DNA of 54,700 bases from Chloroflexota bacterium (GTDB taxonomy: Bacteria > Chloroflexota > UBA11872): contig JAJEGF010000039.1 of the NCBI GenBank assembly GCA_022820025.1, positions 1 through 54,700 of the forward strand, read 5' to 3'. Numbering within the stretch: position 1 is the first letter of the stretch; each line of letters starts with the position of its first letter. The notes beneath the pieces were generated by a model that was given only the letters and a program-made list of their open reading frames with translations, searched no databases and had not been told where the DNA came from. This document shows, one piece after another, positions 1 through 10,700 of the stretch. The position numbers and the translations under genes were made by a program.

Positions 1-2137
1 GATGATCGGCTAAGAGACCTACGGCTGCGCGCCGAATGCTTGGATCTAATGTTGCATTATCCAGTGCAAGAGAGAGATGTCTGAGTACATATACGCGAAA
101 CGTAAGCTCAGTTGCTCGAAGGTCGCGCAAGAACTCCTTCCGTCCCCCTAGGGCAGCCACATCAACAAGAGTAGCAAGTCCGAGGGGGTCCTCGAATGTA
201 CCCGGTAAGTCCAGGCTAGACAGCGGATGCAGGTGGTGCGCGCCGGGGTAGATCGGGAGAGCAGCAAGCCTGTCACGTAGGTCTTCCACACCGACGATCT
301 GCAAGCGTCGTCCATTGAACCAATCAATCAGGCTTGGAAGAGAAAAACGCCCTTCCTGCCATAGTTGTTCGATGGTGGCTGGATCTGCCTCCTCGAGTGC
401 TTGGACGGCATCCTCTACAGCAAACTCTGGGCAAAGGTGCTCCAGAGCTTCAAAAGCCGACTCTTCTTGGTCAAGGAAAGGGATGTCAAGTCTTAGAGAT
501 GTAAAGATTTCAATAGTCGAGGCGTCGGTCCGGAATACACGTTTGCACGGCCATAGCGTTTCATTGATAACCGGGGCCAAGGCAACCCCGCCTAGACGCT
601 CCTCGTCAGCACGCTTGGCATTTCGATTACTGCTCTGCCTCCCAAGCAAGATGGCAATCTCACTCCACAGCGCAGTACGGTCGCTTTCCGAAGTCAGACT
701 GGGAGGGAGATCATCATACCGCACCGGGCTATTCAGTCCATTGGCCTTCAATGTGGAGCACAGAGTTTCCACGTTGAACAATGAAACGCCGATAGAACGA
801 ATAGTGCTGTGATAAGGTCTCAGGTTCTCTGCGACAAGTTCGATCCCCAAATCCTCGAGCACGGAGATGTGATCTGCTTCCTGTTGTTGCGATAGGATCG
901 TGACCCCACTGTCAGGAGTAGTCCAATTTCCATTGGACGTAAATACTGCAGCTTCCTCCTTGAGTACGACTTCTAAGGCTGTCCAAAATTCCCGCCACAC
1001 GTTATCTCGTCCGTCTCTGTTGACGTTGACGTAGAGCGTGTTCAGCCTAAAGGCAAGGTCCCAGAATCGTTCGGGGCCCAACATTGTCGTCAGTTGCGGT
1101 ACCGACCTAGCCACCGTCCTCGCGGCTGTCGAGAGTGCCTCTCGGTTCCATTGGGACTGGTAGTCCTCGCCGAGAATGACGTGCTTCCTGTCATTGCTCG
1201 GGAAAAAATCTGCGTTCACATGGAAAGGCAGCCCGGTACTCTCTTCGGTCGGCAGGCATGCGCACAACATGCCTGCGCACAGCTCGCCCTCGATGGGCAC
1301 TGCAACCACTACTTCTGCCGTACGCTTGTCCTCAATGCGGGCTGGGTGCCGTGCACGCAGATCTGTAGCGGCATCTTTGAAGTTTCCATGAAGAAGATGC
1401 CATATACGATCATTAGCAGAATCGCCCTCGCTGATGATAAGCAAATTCTCATCGACTACTCTTTCTAATCTGAGTCGTGACCTCCCTTCGTATTTAATAC
1501 CTATTTCGTTAAGGTTCTTCAGGAATAGCATCGTCACTGGGAGAGATCGTTCCAGTTCCTCCAGCAGGCGTTCCGCCACATCTTCAGGTGCGGGCTCGGC
1601 CCTTAGTGCTCGCCTGAGTGGCGTCTCTTCATCACGAGCGAACGGGAACACGAACCTTGTTCCAGGAAGATCGGCTCTGCTGCATTCGATGCAGCCTGGA
1701 CAGACGCTGATTCGATCAGCTTCGCTTCGTTCTTCGTGCAGTGTCCAATGACGGCCAGCAGAGATCAGCTCGGGCTGATCAGTCAATTGGTAAACAGAGA
1801 TGAATCCTATACCAAAGGCACCAGTTGTGCCCTCTTGTAGGCGTTTGTCACCTGAACCTATCAGGCGGAATCGATGGAAGTCACACATGTGGACACTATC
1901 ATTAGTTCTCCAAAGACATTCGGGAGCCTCTATGTCCTCACAGCTAGAAAAAACACCATCGTTTTCGAGGACGAGAGAATTTTGCCTTATATCAAAGCTA
2001 ATCCAACTAGCGGGAGCGTCGTCCGCGTTTTGGATTAGTTCGCGGGCTAGCGTCCCGTAGCCTTGCAGATCTCGCAGCTTCGCTCCAAGATCCCCCAAAT
2101 AGTCTATACTTCGCGACAGAGTTCTTGAGCTAGTCAT
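1..2137 (-). CDS. Sacsin-like GHKL ATPase, 5' part (runs off the left edge)
   Basis: An open frame of about 710 codons starts at an ATG at 2137 and continues leftward out of the window, so only the N-terminal part is seen. The first 120 residues hold the Bergerat (GHKL) ATP site in the sacsin style: ELIQNADDAPA near residue 33 (N box), LENDG near 55 (G1) and GAFGIGFISVYQ near 105 (G2). The rest is poorly conserved helical sequence with no domain I can name. A purine-rich AAGGGAA lies directly before the ATG. The gene is visibly richer in A+T than the pilus operon further right. Sacsin/Hsp90-like ATPases of this kind occur in bacterial defence islands, often with a C-terminal DUF3883 (NOV) domain. 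Here that end lies outside the window, but a DUF3883-like tail sits on the helicase at 7.7-11.2 kb. A defence role is inferred from context. Confidence 0.85.
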   Translation of the reverse strand, partial: MTSSRTLSRSIDYLGDLGAKLRDLQGYGTLARELIQNADDAPASWISFDIRQNSLVLENDGVFSSCEDIEAPECLWRTNDSVHMCDFHRFRLIGSGDKRLQEGTTGAFGIGFISVYQLTDQPELISAGRHWTLHEERSEADRISVCPGCIECSRADLPGTRFVFPFARDEETPLRRALRAEPAPEDVAERLLEELERSLPVTMLFLKNLNEIGIKYEGRSRLRLERVVDENLLIISEGDSANDRIWHLLHGNFKDAATDLRARHPARIEDKRTAEVVVAVPIEGELCAGMLCACLPTEESTGLPFHVNADFFPSNDRKHVILGEDYQSQWNREALSTAARTVARSVPQLTTMLGPERFWDLAFRLNTLYVNVNRDGRDNVWREFWTALEVVLKEEAAVFTSNGNWTTPDSGVTILSQQQEADHISVLEDLGIELVAENLRPYHSTIRSIGVSLFNVETLCSTLKANGLNSPVRYDDLPPSLTSESDRTALWSEIAILLGRQSSNRNAKRADEERLGGVALAPVINETLWPCKRVFRTDASTIEIFTSLRLDIPFLDQEESAFEALEHLCPEFAVEDAVQALEEADPATIEQLWQEGRFSLPSLIDWFNGRRLQIVGVEDLRDRLAALPIYPGAHHLHPLSSLDLPGTFEDPLGLATLVDVAALGGRKEFLRDLRATELTFRVYVLRHLSLALDNATLDPSIRRAAVGLLADH

Positions 2138-2459
2138 TTCCCTTGTCCGGCCAGCCCATGTACCAGAGGAACTATAGCCATGTGTTTAACAGAAATGCTT
2201 CGGAAGGTCCCCGACCAGCGGAAAACCCACTGAGGGATACAACTCTTCAGCGTGAACACGACGCCATCCTCCCTTTATGTCGATATGTCTAGGGGAACAA
2301 TACTGCATATGCGAAACAAATTGCAATATGGCGAATACGGATATGTGGCTCGCTAGCTATAGCTCATCCACAAGTCCCTCCGGTCAGGTCATGCCCGACA
2401 GGCTTGCCTGGGCCATCTCACCAGGGCTGGAGTGATTGGGCGTCTACCGGATTCTAGGA
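2138..2459. other. A+T-richer intergenic stretch, no gene seen
   Basis: This stretch precedes the GHKL ATPase gene and should contain its promoter, which would read leftward. I see no convincing coding frame or repeat. It ends at the IS110 relic. Confidence 0.4.
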
Positions 2460-2624
2460 AACATACACGGGCCGTTCTCGCCTCTACGCTGGCGCAGAAC
2501 CCGATGCGGGTCGGCTGCCGCGCGAGCGTGGCACCTTCCAGGTCGCGCCTGTGGGCTCGACCGCGATGTCCAACGGCGCCTTGGCCACATCGATCCCGAC
2601 ACCGATGTCCAGTGCGGTCGCCAT
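2460..2624 (-). pseudogene. IS110-family transposase relic (N-terminal fragment)
   Basis: From the ATG at 2624 the minus strand encodes a peptide with GIDVAKAPLDIAV followed by PTGATWKV. This is the N-terminal signature of IS110-type DEDD transposases: the first catalytic aspartate in GIDVAK, then the LDVAV strand and the PTG turn. The frame stops at 2484. A few more recognisable residues (LARQPTRI) continue in a neighbouring minus-strand frame, which indicates a frameshift. Nothing of the remaining three quarters of the protein is visible, so the element is dead. No terminal repeats are expected for this family and none were found. Confidence 0.6.
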
Positions 2625-3455
2625 TGGGTACCCTCCGGCCAGACTGGCGACACGCTCTGCCTTGCAGACTCGGGCTCGTGGGGTCACGGCCCCGGCAACT
2701 GTTCGAACTCTGCGCCAGCGTCAGGGCCGGCACGACCCTGCTCTCTCGCGGTCTCCACGATCCAGGGCCGATCGGTCTGTCCCGGCCCATCCACTGTCAC
2801 CCTGGGAATTCCAAGGCTCGTGGTACATACAAGGGCATTAGGATGCACGACGTAGGGACGAACTCTCGGTCTCGATCGTTTTGGGAAGCAATCTTGAAGG
2901 GGCACTGGCCGACGCAGCCAGAAGAAGAGGAGGCCGACCGCGCGACGCGAGGGCTCTGCGGGCGGGGGCAATCGCTGCAGCCAATGGACCAGTCGGTCTT
3001 TCCACGCAGCTCAGGAACGAACGCGAAGCGCGGTGGCTGGAGGGCGACGTGAGCCGATTCCGTCACGACCTGCCGGTGTGACCCGACTTCGTGCATCCGT
3101 GACCCACGCGACTGCGCCACGATCTAGCCCACGCCAATACCTGTGCCATCAGTTCGGAGGCCGTGCGCTCGGCAACTGCGGATCTTCTATTGGTCAGACT
3201 GCCGTCCATACAACGGGGTGGTCGGTCCTCTCGGCCAATGCAGCGGAAGTCCTGTTCGCCGCGCGGATTGTGGTCAGCTCAAGTCGGCCATCGGCAAGAG
3301 GCGGCGCGTCGAGGCAGGTCGCAAGTCGAATGGAATTCTTGCCTACCTTGGGAAGGCCCCGATCATCGCGAGCGAGTCCCGGCATGCCAATCCGGCGTTC
3401 ACGCCCGCGTATGATGTCCGAGCAGCTTCGGCTCCAGCGCGGGAATGAGTCGCCC
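2625..3455. other. Non-coding or eroded stretch
   Basis: Several overlapping frames are open on both strands, but they are Arg/Pro/Ser-rich and lack any family signature, as expected for G+C-rich DNA without selection. Nothing is recognised apart from the IS110 scrap on its left flank. Confidence 0.4.
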
Positions 3456-3782
3456 ATGAACGACTACAAGCTCGATCACGAAGCGCTGGCGGACATCGTG
3501 CAGCGTGTTGTCGAAGTGGCACAGCCCGAGAAGATCATTCTCTTCGGCTCCGCCGCACGGGGCGAGATGGGTCCAAACAGCGACATCGACCTGCTGATTG
3601 TCAAAGACGCCCAGGATACGCGCGGCCTCTCCGCGCGAATCTACCGCAAGCTTCGCGGCGTGCGGATCGCCGTTGACGCCATCGTCGTCGCCCCGGTACA
3701 CCTCGAGCGCTACAAGGACAGCCACGCGCTGGTGATAAAACCCGCCTTGCAGGAAGGAACGGTGGTCTACGAAGCCGCCTGA
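3456..3782 (+). CDS. MNT-type nucleotidyltransferase antitoxin
   Basis: A 108-residue protein of the minimal nucleotidyltransferase (MntA-like) family. It carries the fold's hallmark GSAARGE near residue 32 followed by SDIDLLIV near 42, that is GSx10DxD with both metal-binding aspartates. Length and domain limits match stand-alone MNT antitoxins. In characterised HEPN/MNT pairs the MNT protein neutralises the HEPN toxin by transferring AMP groups to it. The start ATG at 3456 is chosen because the domain begins immediately after it. An in-frame ATG at 3411 would add a short, unrelated-looking leader. The HEPN partner follows directly. Confidence 0.85.
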   Translation: MNDYKLDHEALADIVQRVVEVAQPEKIILFGSAARGEMGPNSDIDLLIVKDAQDTRGLSARIYRKLRGVRIAVDAIVVAPVHLERYKDSHALVIKPALQEGTVVYEAA

Positions 3783-3834
3783 GCGTTTCCCACCAGACGA
3801 CCCGAGAGAGTGGCTCAATCGCGCCCGCAGCAAT

Positions 3835-4161
3835 ATGGCCAGAGCCGCGAATCGTCTCCCAGCCGTATACCTCGAAGATCTCTGCTTCGATGCGCAGCAG
3901 GCCGCGGAAAAGGCCATCAAGGCCTTGTTGATGGCGCGTGGCGTTGAGTTTCCCTACGTGCACGACATCGGCCTATTGCTGACACTGCTCGAGGACACCG
4001 GCGAGTCAGTGCCAGAAACGGTCCGGGAAGCCGAGCGGCTCAACCCATATGCCACGACGACCCGCTATCCCGATATGGCGCAGCCCGTGTCCCAGCAGGA
4101 ATACGAAGACGCCGTTCGAGTCGCGGATTCGGTGGTTCGCTGGGCTGAGGCACGCATCTAG
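3835..4161 (+). CDS. HEPN-domain protein, partner of the MNT antitoxin
   Basis: A 108-residue helical protein with the HEPN signature CFDAQQAAEKAIKALL near residue 16, GVEFPYVHDIGLLL near 37, and a C-terminal helix with YEDAVRVADSVVRWAE. It is the expected toxin of the pair with the gene just upstream. The first ATG is at 3835, but the frame is open upstream from 3739 and encodes residues resembling the usual HEPN N-terminus (DDPREWLNRARSN) that overlap the end of the MNT gene. No ATG, GTG or TTG is visible in that extension, so translation may be coupled to an unusual start, or the first helix has been lost. No Rx4-6H RNase motif is seen, so toxicity cannot be assumed. Confidence 0.75.
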   Translation: MARAANRLPAVYLEDLCFDAQQAAEKAIKALLMARGVEFPYVHDIGLLLTLLEDTGESVPETVREAERLNPYATTTRYPDMAQPVSQQEYEDAVRVADSVVRWAEARI

Positions 4162-5555
4162 CCCGTACGACCTGCCTGCGGCTGGCGTGAATCGGCGGAG
4201 CGCACCGTGTCGATTCCCCAGATTGCACCCGAATATCGGCAAACCAGACACGGCCAATTCTGATCGCTCGGCCGGTATTCTCTTGCACTGCGGCCGCTGG
4301 CTTCGCCACGCCTGCACTTCCCAATGAGTACGGCCGGGTGCTCGACACATCCTCCTATTCGTAGTCATGGCTAACGAATACGATCGATTCCGCCCTGAAG
4401 GCACCCGCCAACTTCCGCTGATAGGCGCATGCGGCGATCCCGGTCGTTACCGCCTCGACCCGAAGACTCCACTTAGGACGACATGTCAGATTGCGGGACG
4501 CGCATTTACACGATCACCGCGGTGCCCGAGCCACCCACCCAGGCAGTTTCGGTAGCTCAGGCGGGATCACCGCGACGATTACAGATTTCTGGATTCCAAG
4601 CCGTGGGCGTCGCGCGGACGATGACCATGCCGTGAGCGAACGAACGCACCACCAAACTCCGATGTGTGCCGGCGCCTGCGGCCTCGCCACGAACCACGAT
4701 CTCCGGGACGAAGTCCGCCGAATCGTGATCGCGACAAAGCGAATGGCACCGTTCCCGAAATTGCAATTGCGTCAGTGAATCTTCGGCCAGCTAGTCGAGC
4801 CGCTGTGCCGTATCCGTTCGATCAGCACTGCTCAGCGAGTGATGGTGGAGCACTCTCGGAATCGGTTGGGCACGTGCTGGCAGCAAGCGCTGGTGGCCCG
4901 AAGCATCCAACTCGAGCGACGCGACCGCCTACGCGAACCGCTGCGTCGGTCGTGACTAGCTCCAGCACCCGGCAGATCGGTATTCGGCGCGCGCTGCCTT
5001 TGAAGATACGCCTGCGGTCCGCCCTCGACGCCAACGATTCTTCGTGCATTCGGGTCGCCAGACTCTCCGACCTGGCACTGCGTTTCCCAGTGCTTCTCGG
5101 CGTCCGCATCGGTCAGACAGCGCAGGCTCGACGTACGCCCGATGGCGGGCGTGCGAGCCTCGCTTGCAGGCCTGCGGGCGCACGGTCCCACGGAGAGTAG
5201 CGTCCGCGTCCGATGCGCCGGCGTGGCCACCGGCGAATATCCCAGGACTGCCTGCGTCGCTACGGCTCGCCGCACGCGAAAGAGCCGGCACGACGGTCTC
5301 GCGAGAAGGCCACCTCAACCCTCGTCCCAGCAGAGAATCGACCTGAGCGAGCACCCCTCGCGCGGCAACCCATACGCCTGGCGCGACCCACCGTCGACTG
5401 GCGGTTTTCGGACATCGACGAGCGGCTCTCGAAGGATCGGACCGCTCCCGAATGCCCGGATCCCCAGTTCCTGGAGGTGCGTATCGCCCAACGTTAGACC
5501 CGGGTCCGTTTCTTCGTCAGATCTCCACACCCTTGGTCTAACTCCCTGCTGCCCC
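4162..5555. other. Long stretch without recognisable gene
   Basis: About 1.4 kb between the HEPN gene and the Replic_Relax pseudogene. Open frames exist on both strands but have shifting composition, no domain signature and no ribosome-binding sites. It is probably eroded DNA. Confidence 0.4.
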
Positions 5556-6437
5556 GTGCACACCCAGCGCCCCGTCTCACGCCAACGCACGGTCCTGCGG
5601 ATGCTCTATCTCCATCGCTATCTTGCGGTCGACCAGATCGCCACCCTCGTCTTCCCCACCTCCAGCCGGCGTGCCTGTCAAGCCTGCTGCACCACCCTCC
5701 ATCGCAAGGGCTTCGTTCACCGCTTCGAACTCGCTTGAGGTGGTCTTGGGGGAGGTCGATCCAGTTACGTCTATGCGTTAGCCCCTGCAGGCGCCCAGAT
5801 CCTCGCGCAGGCTGACAACATTCCGGTCGTGGACATCCCCGTGGATCCCGATGCACCCACCGCTCAGTCGGTCTTCGTCCATCATCAACTCGCTGCCAAT
5901 CGCTGTCTGGTTGCCGTCACCCACGCTATCAGGCAGAATTTTCGGACTCATCTTTGTCAGTGGATCTCCGATCCCCACAGTCGGCTGCGCTACCGGCCCG
6001 ACGGCGCCCGCTCCTGGCGCAGCGTCCATCCCGACGTGATCGCCATGCTGCGGGAGGCGAATCGGGACCACTGGGCATTCCTGGAGATCGACCGCGGCAC
6101 GCAGCCGCTGGCCCGCTATGTCGCCAAAGTCCGCCGCTATGCGCGCTTTCAGCGTTCCAAGGCCTGGCTGTCGCACTACCCGGTGTTCCCGGCCCTACGG
6201 GTGGTGAGCCTGTCGGCACGCCGGCCGGCGGGGATCACCGAGTTTGCCGCCGATGTGATTGACGAGTTCAACCACTTCGTGTACTGGGCCCAGCGCCCGA
6301 GCCTGTACGTGGCGGCGACGGCCGAGGCTGAGTTGCTGGCCGATCCATTCGGGGACATCTGGCGACCGGCCTCCGGCCCCCGCGAGGGTCGGTCGGCCCA
6401 GGCACCGATGGAGTCGGGCGGCGCCAGAGGCACCTGA
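5556..6437 (+). pseudogene. Replic_Relax (replication-relaxation) family protein, interrupted by an in-frame TGA
   Basis: A GTG at 5556 opens a frame with a winged-helix-like start (TVLRMLYLHRYLAVDQIA, SSRRACQACCTTLHRKGF). It meets TGA at 5736-5738 and continues in the same frame to 6437. The downstream part contains family landmarks shared with the intact copy at 50.3 kb: a GGGRSSYVYAL turn, HHQLAANRCLVA, WISDPHSRLRYR, FLEIDRGTQPLARYV, and ADPFGDIW near the C-terminus. Such proteins are associated with plasmid and integrative-element replication or relaxation. With one stop the only visible lesion, decay is recent or read-through is possible. An intact paralogue lies at 50303-51187. Confidence 0.75.
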
Positions 6438-6788
6438 GCCCATACCGGTCCCGAGCTACGCGGGACGGCCGCGTCGGCGTGGCGAGACCGAGCCGCTGAG
6501 GATTGGGTCCAGCAGCGCGACGGCCCAGGCATGACCCACCGCTAGGACCGACTCAAGGCCAACTTCGGCCGCGCCACGGCGATATTCGTCCGCTCACCTC
6601 GGTGGCGGCGCGGGCACGGCCAAAGGCCGGGACGGAGTCGCGGTCCACGTCCACGCGCGGTCCAGCGCCCGATGCATCCGGCCCGCCGTGCACGTAAGGT
6701 GTGGCGCGCAGCGGTCGATGGTCAGGAGATCCTCGCAGGTCGGGAAACGGCTCGTACGGTCTGCGTACGCGCCGAGACGGGCGGCGAC
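6438..6788. other. No gene recognised
   Basis: This lies between the Replic_Relax pseudogene and a minus-strand hypothetical gene. It should hold the 3' ends of both convergent units. No clear stem-loop with a T tract was found. Confidence 0.35.
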
Positions 6789-7238
6789 TTAGGCCACGCG
6801 GGATCGGGTCGGGATCCTCGGTGGCGGCGCGTCTTGTGCTGCCTTCACATTGAGGCCGGCAAGCCACTCGATCTCATCCGTTGGCGGGAACGCGAACCCG
6901 ACGATCAGGTCGATCTCGCCGATTCGGCCGTCCCGGTCGAAGGCCTCGAGCCGGTAGGACAGCGCGGGTCCGTCGGCGACGTGCGGTGCGCGGTCACGGG
7001 GGTGAACGGCGAACCGTACCGGTTGCAGACCCTGGTGTTTGGTAGCCGGCCGGAGCGCCGCATCCACGGCTGCGCGCGTGGGCTCGCTCACGCCTCCGGA
7101 AGCCTCTTGCACGGCTCCTGGCTCGCCTAAGCGAAATTCCAGCCGAAAGTCATCGAATCGGACCCAACAGTGCGGAGTGTCATCAAGCAGCCGAGCAAGG
7201 AACTCTTCAACTATCACTGAGCGTCGGAGGCGATTCAC
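6789..7238 (-). CDS. Hypothetical protein upstream of the helicase cluster
   Basis: A 149-codon minus-strand frame from a GTG at 7238 with balanced amino-acid composition, unlike the surrounding Arg/Ser-rich noise frames. It includes RFDDFRLEFRLGEPG early, a central YRLEAFDRDGRIGEID and IEWLAGLNVKAAQDAPP near the end. I recognise no family. It faces away from the helicase gene and could share a divergent control region with it. An AAGG lies directly before the GTG. It may also be a degraded gene fragment. Confidence 0.4.
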   Translation of the reverse strand: MNRLRRSVIVEEFLARLLDDTPHCWVRFDDFRLEFRLGEPGAVQEASGGVSEPTRAAVDAALRPATKHQGLQPVRFAVHPRDRAPHVADGPALSYRLEAFDRDGRIGEIDLIVGFAFPPTDEIEWLAGLNVKAAQDAPPPRIPTRSRVA

Positions 7239-7754
7239 CTTAAGCCCAGTGTGCCCGGCTAGATTCGACAGGCCGTCAACAATCGCCGAACGTGAAGACG
7301 CATCAAGTCGACGTTACCTAGAGCCACTGGATCTGTCATGCTCCAACTCAGATCGTGTTCGGTACACCTGCGGGACGCCAGCGCGCCTCAGTTCACCGGC
7401 CGAAGCTTGGCCAGTAGCCGCAAGTGCTGCTCCAGGCTTGTGGGCCCGCAGTCAGCAGTCGCCTTGCCCCTGGGGAGTTCGGGTGCAGCTTCTCGGCGAC
7501 TCACGGCTGGTGACCGCACGTATATTTCGCCAAGCGCCATCCTGTGCGTCAGAGTCCCGGTGCCAACCAAGGATTCAGTATTCGAATCAGTTTTGACTGC
7601 GCCAGATCCATAGAGCCGAACCCGTGCAACGTAGAAGGCACCTGCAGAATCAGCGGTAGGATTGACGCACAGAGGTCTGCGAGGAGTGTCACGACGCACC
7701 TCACCCGAGCACTTGGCAGGCGAATCTTCCTGGACTTCGCACGACGTAGGTTCT
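7239..7754. promoter_or_regulatory. Intergenic region upstream of the defence-like cluster
   Basis: About 500 bases between the divergent hypothetical gene and the helicase start. The promoter for the co-directional cluster that follows is expected here, but I could not identify convincing -35/-10 boxes. A minus-strand frame across 7388-7660 is open but shows no signature. Confidence 0.3.
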
Positions 7755-10700
7755 ATGGGCGAACCTGAACCGCCTAGAGAAGGCCAGCGGCTGATCGGAC
7801 CGCTGTTCGATGAGCCAATGCTGGTCGAGACCGTGCGAGCTACGGGCCTAGGCGCGTGGACCATTGGACTCGTCGGTCAGCAATCGGAACAGTTCCGCCG
7901 GGTCACCCTTACTACGAGTGACATTGCTCAACTCACGATCAGCGAGCCCACGCTGTCCTACGACGGTGACGGAGAGCTGCTTCGCCTCGGACTCCAAGCC
8001 TACGCGCTCGGCATCGCACATGAGTTTGATCCCTACTTCGGGCTGTCAATCTCGCGCGTCGACCCGTTGCCGCACCAGCTTGAAGCCGTTTACGACCACC
8101 TGCTAAAGCTCCCGAGCGTGCGCTTTCTGCTCGCCGATGACGCGGGTGCCGGCAAGACCATCATGGCCGGTCTGCTGGTCCGCGAGCTCAAGCTCCGAGG
8201 ACTTGTCGAACGCGTGCTCGTCGTCTGTCCTGCCAATCTGACGTTTCAGTGGCAGCGCGAGCTCCGGGAGAAGTTTGACGAGCAGTTCCTGGTGCTCAAG
8301 GGATCAAACATCCGCGATCAGTTCGGCGTCAACCAGTGGTTGGAGCAGCCGCACGTCATCACCTCACTCGATCTGGCCAAGCGCGCTGACATCCTCCCGG
8401 GGCTACGGCAGGTTCGCTGGGATCTGGTGATCGTGGACGAAGCCCATCGCATGTCGGCCAGGGACGAGACGCACAAGAGCCAGCGCTATCGGCTGGGGGA
8501 ATTGCTGCGCGACAGTGCCGATCACGTCCTTCTGCTGACTGCCACGCCGCACAAGGGCGACCCACAGAACTTCACCCTCTTCCTGCAACTACTCGACCAG
8601 GACGTCTACGCCGACGTGAAGTCGATCCGCGAAGCGATGGAACAGCAGCGCGCCCCCTTCTACCTGCGGCGAACCAAGGAGGCGATGGTCTATTTCCCGG
8701 AACAGCAATCGGACGGCAGCTGGACCGCGGCACCCGTATTCACCAAGCGCTTCACGCACACGGCCGGCTTCGCGATTGACGGTGACGAGTACGAGCTATA
8801 CGACCAGGTCACTCGCTTTGTGAAGCGCCAGAGCCTCCGCGCGGCGTCGCGGGGAGATGACCGGCGGGCTCGCGCCGTCGGCTTCCTCATGTCGCTGTAC
8901 CAGCGCCGACTTGCCTCCAGCACCTACTCCATGCGCCGCTCGCTGGAGAATCGGGCCAAGCGACTGGAGGACGGACTCGTACAGGCTGAGGACCTGGCGC
9001 GGACCGCGCCGCCTGATCTGCCCGACTTGAATGAGCTCGATGAACTCGAAGACTCCGAGCGCGAGCGCCTGGAGCAGCTGCTGGAAGCCGTCACGCTGGC
9101 TGGAAATGCCGATGAGGTTCGCCGGGAAGTCTCCGAGCTCCACGAACTGGGGATCCAGGCAAGGTCCGTGGAGAAGTTGCAGTCCGAGGCCAAGCTGCGG
9201 CGCCTTGAGGAAATCCTGCGGGAGGAGGGGTTCTTCGACAACCCTGACCAGCGCCTGCTGATTTTCACCGAGTTCCGGGACACTCTGAACTACTTGGTGG
9301 AGAGGCTCGAGAATTGGGGACTCCGGACCGGCACCATCCACGGCAGCATGTCGCCGGGCTCGCGCGACGAGCCTGGCACGCGCCTCCACGCCGAGCAGCA
9401 GTTCCGCGACGGCGAGATTCAAGTCTTGGTGGCCACGGAGGCGGCGGGTGAGGGCATCAACCTGCAGTGCTGCAACTTCCTCTTCAACTACGACATCCCC
9501 TGGAATCCCAATCGCTTGGAACAGCGCATGGGACGCATCCACCGGTATGGCCAACGGCTCGACTGCCTCATCTTCAACTTCGTCGCTACCAATACGATCG
9601 AGGGACGCGTGCTGCAGCGGCTGCTGGACAGGCTGCAGGAAATCCGCAAAGCCCTGGATGACGACGCCGTGTTCAACGTGATTGGCGAGGTGCTGCCCGC
9701 AGCCCACGTAGAGCGCGTGTTCCGGGACTACTACGCGGGCAGGTTAGGCGACGCCGATCTAGAGGAGAGGCTGCTGAGAGACGTGGATGAGGTGCGCTTC
9801 CGCGATATCTGCCAGACGGCGCTGGAAAGCCTGGCAGCCAAGCGGCTGAACCTCGACATGCTGGTCGAACGTCGCGCCCGTGCCCAGGAGCGCCGCATGG
9901 TGCCCGAGACAATCGCCCGTTTCATGGCGGCCTGCGCGGAAAACGCGGCGCTCACGCTCACGCCGGTGCGCCACTTGCCCCATTCGTTCGATGCTGGCCG
10001 CACGCCCTCAGTACTCAAGGCCTACGACCGCGCTCCAGACTGGAAACTGGCTGACATTGCGTCCCGCTATCCGCGTCTCTCCACCGACCGCGAGACAGCG
10101 GAGGCTGGCAGCCTGGAGTGGGTCACGCCGGGACATCCACTCTTCGAAGCCTTGCGGCGGCATAGTCTCGAGGAGGGACGAGAGGCTTTCGCCAAGGGCG
10201 CCTGCTTCCATTCGCTGGAGCACGAGATGCCGGCGCGGCTCGACATTTACCGCGCGCGAGTGGTGGACGGCCTGAGTAACGTCATCCGCGAACGGCTATT
10301 CACGGTGGAATTGGCCGACGGCGCCCCGCCCCGCCTGCGGGAGCCGGAGACTCTCGGCAATCTGACGCCCGCTGTTCCGCCTGACGAATTGCCTGCCGCG
10401 GCGTCTTTGCCGGAGCAAAGCACCTGGCTGCATGAGTATGCGCTCGCGCCGTTCATCGACCGGGAGCGCGAAGAGCGGCTGGCCGAGGTGGACCGCATCT
10501 CCGAGCACGTCGAGTTGGCCTTGACCGAGGTGCTGCAGCGCATCGACCAGGAGATTGGCCGCACCGTCGAGGAAGCGGAGCAGCAGACCCCTGGCGCCGA
10601 GGGCCGCAAGGCCCAGGCCGAAGCTCGCTACGACGAGGTGCTGACTCGCCGTGACCGTCGGCGCCGCGAGCTCACCCGGCAACGCGCGCTGACACTGCAA

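Noticed and set aside
7662..7754. Helicase start at the TTG at 7662
   Set aside because: The extra 31 residues are Arg/Ser/Thr-rich and unlike the conserved N-terminus that follows the ATG at 7755.
8796..9707. Long minus-strand frames opposite the helicase
   Set aside because: They mirror the third-codon G+C bias of the helicase gene; the plus strand has all SNF2 motifs in order.
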